This document shows, in pieces, positions 58,701 through 64,000 of a stretch of DNA of 64,000 bases (the first letter of the stretch is position 1; each line of letters opens with the position of its first letter). The notes under the pieces are model-generated. The model saw only the letters and a program-made list of their open reading frames with translations. It was not told where the DNA came from and did not search any database. A program made the position numbers and the translations under genes. Location of the stretch: NCBI GenBank assembly GCA_021442155.1, contig CM038228.1, positions 16,347,179 to 16,411,178 of the forward strand, read 5' to 3'. Source of the DNA: Cymbidium sinense. Its lineage: Eukaryota > Streptophyta > Magnoliopsida > Asparagales > Orchidaceae.

Positions 58701-60220
58701 ATTCTTTCATTTTTAATTTTTTCAAAGAAAATAAGAGGCATCAGAGATGCTCAAATTTTGAGAAATTTCTTAAGATGGGCTAAACCCCTTTTAGTAACTC
58801 TTAAAGGAACGAATTTTTTAATGTAAAAAGAAAGATTCTTTTAGTGAAACTCTAGAGTTTAATCATTATTAATGACTTACTTGTAGTTCCCTTTTTTTCT
58901 TTTCTATTTTTTTATTACTATTCGAGCATAAGGCATTGCCATTTTAAAGTTTAATTTTGGTAATTCCTTCTAATTCAAAGGGAGTAAGGATAGGGTCAAC
59001 TTTATCCTTAATGGTGTTCTTGTGTTCTCTATTGAACCATTTGAATTTGAAGAGTTTAACTTAATGTTCAAAATCTCACTCTTAGAGTATCTTAAGGTTA
59101 CTTTTAAAGCGATAAAATTTTTTGTTATATCTTTAGAATTTCTTATTATCATTTTATTATCAGGAGATGTCAGTAAAATTTTCTTTTCATTATTTCCAAT
59201 TTTTTATTATTTTATTTTATCAATTAGGGACAATAATGAAGGAGACATGGAATCTAGCTCTACCATCCTTGATAACATGTACATTTGCCTTCCTCTTCCG
59301 ACTCTCTTATAAGCTTCTAATAATTCAGGGTTTTTAGGGGTTCTAAAAGGGGTTATCTTCAAGTCATTCCCTAAAATCTGCTAATTAGCCCAAACAACTA
59401 ATTTCCAAGTTTTTGGTGGACATCGAGAGAAAATTCTAAAAATTTTTTATTATTAAGACTAAAGCTGAATTGCATTTATGTGTATGAAAATTTCTCTCTA
59501 TAGAGGTAGAAGGCATGTATTTGATTTCCTTGGTCGACCGTTGTCTAGGGTCATCCTTATCCTTTTTCTTATAATTTTTTTCTAAGTTAATTCTTTTTAG
59601 AATGTAACTAAAGCTTCAATCATGGTGGTAAGGGAAATAGTCAAGACTATACCCACCTCCTTTAATTTTATGAGTTTTCTTTTTATTCATTTAAAGTTTA
59701 TTCAACAACATTTTAAAAAATCTATTTATTTTAATATACATTCTCAGGTGCTTACTACCTTCGAATGTATTAGAACAAAGAAGTATCAATTTAAGGACCC
59801 TATCCTGATTCTCTTTAGCTTTTGTAGATAGCCAAGGTAAAATCAAAGAAAAAAAGAATTTTATGATTTTCTTTTCAAAATTTGTAATTCTTTCATAGAT
59901 CATTTTCAAAATTTTTGAAGATTATATTACTTTTTCATTATGGAATGATATCAAATATGTTTTGACCAAAATCAAGTCTAACAAAAATGACCTTGCTTTA
60001 ATTTATCATGTTATAAATTTTAAAAGAGTGTTCTTGGACCTAGTCATGTAACTCGATAAACTAAGAGTTATAAAATCTAAGTTAGGGATGTTGGATGAGC
60101 TCTACCAAGGATGAAATGGAAATGCATCCAATGGAAAGAAAGGTAGTCCTGACCCATGAGTGGTATAATTATATTACCAACGTATAGAAATAAAAGTCTA
60201 TTTCTAAAGATAGAGAGAGG
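58701..60220 (-). pseudogene. Element B gag region, heavily decayed
   Basis: Position between primer-binding site and protease says gag. A minus-strand frame 59909-59691 has an FEGSKHLRMYIKINRFF segment that could be the worn counterpart of the YDGSGNPRQHIAHF capsid motif. Other parts, including a Lys-rich stretch near 59.55 kb, have no clear match to A or D. It may be a different gag branch or simply older. Confidence 0.4.
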
Positions 60221-60226
60221 AACTAC

Positions 60227-60244
60227 TCCCCAGCGAAGTCACTG
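60227..60244 (-). promoter_or_regulatory. Element B primer-binding site
   Basis: The minus-strand 18-mer CAGTGACTTCGCTGGGGA matches, at 14 of 18 positions with only transition differences, the TGGCGACTCCGCTGGGGA type of site that I recall for Ogre/Tat elements (tRNA-Arg primed). It begins six bases inside the 5' LTR end at 60250. Confidence 0.65.
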
Positions 60245-60249
60245 AAAAC

Positions 60250-63200
60250 ATCTATGAGAATTTTATTTGGAACACCATGCAGATCTTGGGATACTTATTT
60301 AGGAAATAAAATATTTCATTAAGGGATAAATATATTATCTCAAAAGATAAATATATTTCCCTATAATAAATTTAATTACTTAATAAGGACTCCTAAGACT
60401 AATGAGTCTTGGATGTACTAGAAAATTTTCTCTTAAACTACATGGAGAGGTAGAACATAGCTTATTTTTTTATAGGGTTTGCAGTTTCTTATAAGGGCAA
60501 AGCCCTATAATTAATTAAATCTTAGGAGAAAGGGAATTCCTCCTAAAATTACTCTTGATTAATGAAATTGACATTCAACTTTATATATTTCAAAGCTTGT
60601 CTTAAAAAGATAGTTAATTTGGAAACTTAAAAGGGAATGCTCCAAGGAGAAAAGTTCTTTTTGAAAGCTAAAAGGGATTTAATAGAAAATGATTTTAGAT
60701 ATTGAGATGCTTAGTAAGCATTTCAACTATCATACTTTTGGGCTTTATATTTTTGGGATTGAATTTATTAGAGCTATCAGTATGACATTTTATTAGAAAT
60801 CTAGAACTAAGAATTTAACAATACAAAACTTTAAAAATGATTAGTGGTTGAAGACTTACTCCAACAAGATTCTTTAGAACCTTAATCTAAAAATACTTTT
60901 GGCATTAGTCAAAAACTTGACGTAGTATAATTTTATAAATTTAAGAATTATCAGTTATTCTTGTCACTTGAGAAAATAAATCTATCTCTAACTTTTTTGA
61001 AATTATTTCTCACCTAAAAGGTTGACAGTTAACATCACCTAAGAGATTTTAAAACCATGATTTCAGTCTTATGAATGCAAGATGGTTGGGTTGTTACAAT
61101 TAGGAATGAAGCAAAAAACCTAAACTCACTCCTTATATGAAAAATAATGTTTGATATGTTATGCACCTAGCTAATGCAATAAATTTCATCTTTGATATAT
61201 TTTGACTTGCAATTCATTTTAAAGGCTTTTGGTATGCAATTCATGCCTAAAATGAGATGCAGTTAGAAAATGATTATGGGCCAAATCAAAATAAGAAGGC
61301 ACACTTCTCTAAGAAGGGTGGTCATCCTCACAAGTCAGATGCCCCCTTATGTGTAATAGGTGAAGCGCTCAATTCAAGAATTATGAAGAATATGCTAGCA
61401 TGGTTCAAAAAAGCTAATTATTTCTATGTGTTTTTAAATTATGCTTAAGGGATTTAATTAAAGTGAGGTTGTTAATTTTTATTTTATGTTTACATTGTTT
61501 AGTTTAGGTGTGGTAGAAAATTTTAATTTTTCTAGAATTCTAATGTTCTAAACATTCCATCATAGAATATATCACATAAAGAAACTTAGAAAACATATAT
61601 TATTCCTATGCACCATAAAATAAATCCATCTATGTTTAAATTAAACTAAATAGGCCAATGTGATTGGGTACCACTGTGTTGCCCAGAAAAAAGGAAAAAA
61701 TGGGTAGCTGAGCTTGTCCCTTGTACAACCCAGTCTAAAACTAAAAGTTTGATCTATGGGGTCTTCATTAAATTCAGGATCATCGCCTTCTTCAGAGATC
61801 TCTTTAGGCTCCATCAGGGAAGACCAAATAGATGCAGTCAACTCTTATTAATCCTAAATCCTATAGATCTTAACATAATTCTAGGCTCAAATTACACTTT
61901 AAAATTTTAAAATAAAATCCTAAATCCTGCGAAAAAGACATCAAGAAAAACATACAGCATACTAGTAATTTATATTTCAAACATATGAGCATAACATCAG
62001 TGATTGCCAAGCCCACCTATTCTATTGGGGTATACTTAAGGACTTAAGCAACACCTATAAGTAAATAATATTTTATATTTATTACATCATTCCCTTTAAG
62101 CTCAACCCCCTACAGAAATAGTGTTAGCCTAAAAAGAACACACTAAGATCCATACTAACATGTAAACAATCCTAACCATCCAGTCTAAAATAATACACCA
62201 CAAAATAAGAAAAAATATTACATCACAATAAATCATCACAGATCATCGGCCTAACCTAAGTCTAGGGTTTGAATTGATTAATATGTTTAATTTGATTAAC
62301 TTGAGATTTTATTAAGGTTAAAAAATAATCTTTTCATTTGGATTCCAATTAAGAGTTTAATTCATTAAATTTGATCATTTAGTTTATATTTTGATTATTT
62401 TAGTTTGATGTTTAATTTGATTTAATTTAATTAGTACTTCATTTGGATTCCAATTAAGAGTTTTATGTTGATTAACCTACTTTAAATTTTGTTTGCATTT
62501 TAAAGATTTCATGTTTTCATTTAAATTTGATTTGAAATTAGTTAATGAGTTTTTGATTTAATTAACTTATGACTTGATTAAAGTTTAAATTGATCTTTTA
62601 TTTAAATTCCACTTGAGAGTTTGGTCATTTAGTTTATTAAATTTAGCTATTTGATTTATATATTGAATTTAGTTTGAGGATTGTTTGGTCAAATTTGATC
62701 TTTTGATTTGATTTAATTAATTTGATTTGTTAAGTTTTATTCATTTATTAATTTGCTTAGGTTAAGTGAATTAAGTGCTTACTTTAATTTAAATTAAATT
62801 TGATTATTTGTATTTAGAACTTCATTTAATTTGATTCATTTATTAGAATTAGTTAATGTCTTTGACTGGTAGTTCATGATTATTAAACTTATATATTTAA
62901 TGATTAATTAATTCATCTTGTTCTTATATATTGAATTATATCCAATTTGATTATATATTTAATTGCTTAAAGTTTACTTTAATTTCATTTTATTTGATTA
63001 ATTTGATTTGAATGATTGGTCAAAATATTTATGTTTAATTTGTTTAGATGGATTGTTTTAGAATTGTTTTTTTTTTGTTTAATCAAGTGATTACTTTGAT
63101 TAAGGTTTAATGTGTATTTAGTTTATTATTTATTAATTTAAATAGTTAAGATTTAATGATTTATGAACACTTAAATAAGTTAGCTTGGATATATGTTTAG

Positions 63201-63426
63201 ATTTGATAGATGATCATTAAATATCTTTATTTGAATTCTTATTTCATTTGAAACTTGATTAGTGATTATTCTAGTTAGAAGTTTGAGGAATTGACTTGTA
63301 TTTAATTTCATTAATTTTGATTATTAGTGGATTAATTGATTAGTCAAACCTTAATTTTATTTGGTGATTTATTTTTATTAAAAGTTTGATTAAAGATCAT
63401 GTTTAATTTGTTCAACTAACATTGAA
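60250..63426 (-). mobile_element. Element B 5' LTR, cut by a family-1 LTR
   Basis: It is collinear with 48094-51897 of the 3' LTR. The retained part is 626 bases shorter because of one deletion at 62263-62266, where TAGG is shared by both sides (50087-50090 and 50713-50716 in the 3' LTR). The first ~1.4 kb of the LTR in sense orientation is separated off by the insertion at 63427 and lies outside the window. The sense end, next to the primer-binding site, is degraded compared with 48094. Confidence 0.8.
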
Positions 63427-64000
63427 ATGTGGTTTATTTTTTTTAAACTTGGAATTTGAAAATTGTATACTTGTTGGGACACCACGTACATCCACAAATG
63501 TACTCATTAGGGTGATCGGGTGTGACATTGAGGAATGATGTACTATCTCAAGAGACAGAAGTTACCATCTTACAATGGACCTAATCACCTAATAAGGACT
63601 CCTAAGGACAATGGGTCTTCGAATGTACTAGAGATCTTTCTCCTACTTTACATGGAAAAGTAAAGTAGGGTTTATTTTAAACTGGGTTCCTTATGTTCCC
63701 TATGAAGGCAAGCCCACATAGTTAATTATATCTTAAGGAATGAGATTCCTTAAGAATACTCTCGATTAAGGTAAATAATCATTGTCTCCAAAGATTTCAA
63801 AGATAGGACTATCAACAAATTGGTTATTTTTTGGAAAATTAAGTGGGATTGATCAAAAGGAGGGAGTTATTATTGAAATGAAAGGAAGATGAGTAAAGGG
63901 ATGCTCATGATACTAAGAAACCTAGTGAGAAACCCAAACCATCCTATGATTGGGCTTTTTATTTTTGAAATTTAAGAAGAATTATATGTTTGGGTTGAAT
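63427..64000 (-). mobile_element. Family-1 LTR inserted into the B 5' LTR (runs off the window)
   Basis: It starts TGTGGT at 63427, the complement of the CACCACA end, then matches 26140-26650 closely ('gggacacca.gt', 'ggacctaatcacc', 'actcctaaggac', 'agtaaagtagggtttatttta'). The B LTR sequence stops at 'aacattga' just before it. The rest lies to the right of the window. Confidence 0.75.

Larger units (their letters stand above)
48094..63426 (-). mobile_element. Element B: Tat-type retrotransposon lacking integrase
   Basis: Minus-strand element with 5' LTR (63426-60250), primer-binding site, decayed gag, protease, RT and first RNase H, a 121-bp tandem array, and 3' LTR (53327-48094). The LTRs are collinear and look about 85% identical by eye where compared. 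It entered element C's second RNase H. It was later entered itself by a family-1 LTR at 63427. No second RNase H or integrase was found. Confidence 0.8.

Noticed and set aside
59022..59312. 96-residue hydrophobic + strand open frame, possible membrane protein
   Set aside because: It is antisense to the decayed gag region of element B and Phe/Ile/Leu-rich because of T-rich DNA.

Overview
This window is nuclear repeat DNA from a seed plant. It is strongly AT-rich and made almost entirely of nested, decayed LTR retrotransposons. I find no intact host gene, rRNA, tRNA, CRISPR array or prokaryotic feature. The elements are Ty3/gypsy. Most belong to the Tat/Ogre group, recognised by two RNase H domains in a row (one after reverse transcriptase, a second archaeal-type one before integrase), very long LTRs, and repeat-filled DNA between integrase and the 3' LTR. 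A chromovirus fragment lies at the left edge. The species cannot be told from the sequence.

Layout. 1-236: 3' end of a giant LTR (family 1), inserted into a chromovirus integrase (237-1010) whose polypurine tract and 3' LTR follow (1303-~1979). ~2-7.04 kb: degenerate AT-rich DNA with an LTR-like promoter stretch and a ~190-bp tandem repeat. ~7.05-24.308 kb (+): element A, with gag, protease, an RG-rich segment, RT, two RNases H, integrase, a repeat-rich 3' region and a ~7.5-kb 3' LTR. 24.309-26.055 kb (-): a truncated family-1 LTR cut by A. 26.056-~43.1 kb (-): element D, a relative of A in the opposite orientation, with a ~7.9-kb 3' LTR, integrase, RNases H, a deleted RT core, protease, gag and an extra open frame upstream of gag. 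~45.5-48.09 kb (+): element C, an Ogre-like pol fragment cut in its second RNase H. 48.094-63.426 kb (-): element B, with both LTRs, a primer-binding site, a decayed gag, protease and RT/RNase H, but a 121-bp tandem array where the second RNase H and integrase are expected. 63.427-64.000 kb (-): another family-1 LTR inserted into B's 5' LTR.

Relative order: C is older than B, B is older than the family-1 LTR at 63.427 kb, and the truncated LTR at 24.3-26.05 kb is older than A. Every coding region has stops and frameshifts, so none of these copies should be autonomous now. The most useful signals are a hairpin in the giant LTRs supported by compensatory base changes, a shared loss of the catalytic integrase glutamate in A and D, a W-box placed at fixed distance from a TATA-like motif in both giant LTRs, a clean microhomology deletion of the RT core in D, and the 121-bp higher-order array in B. 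All alignments were made by eye.
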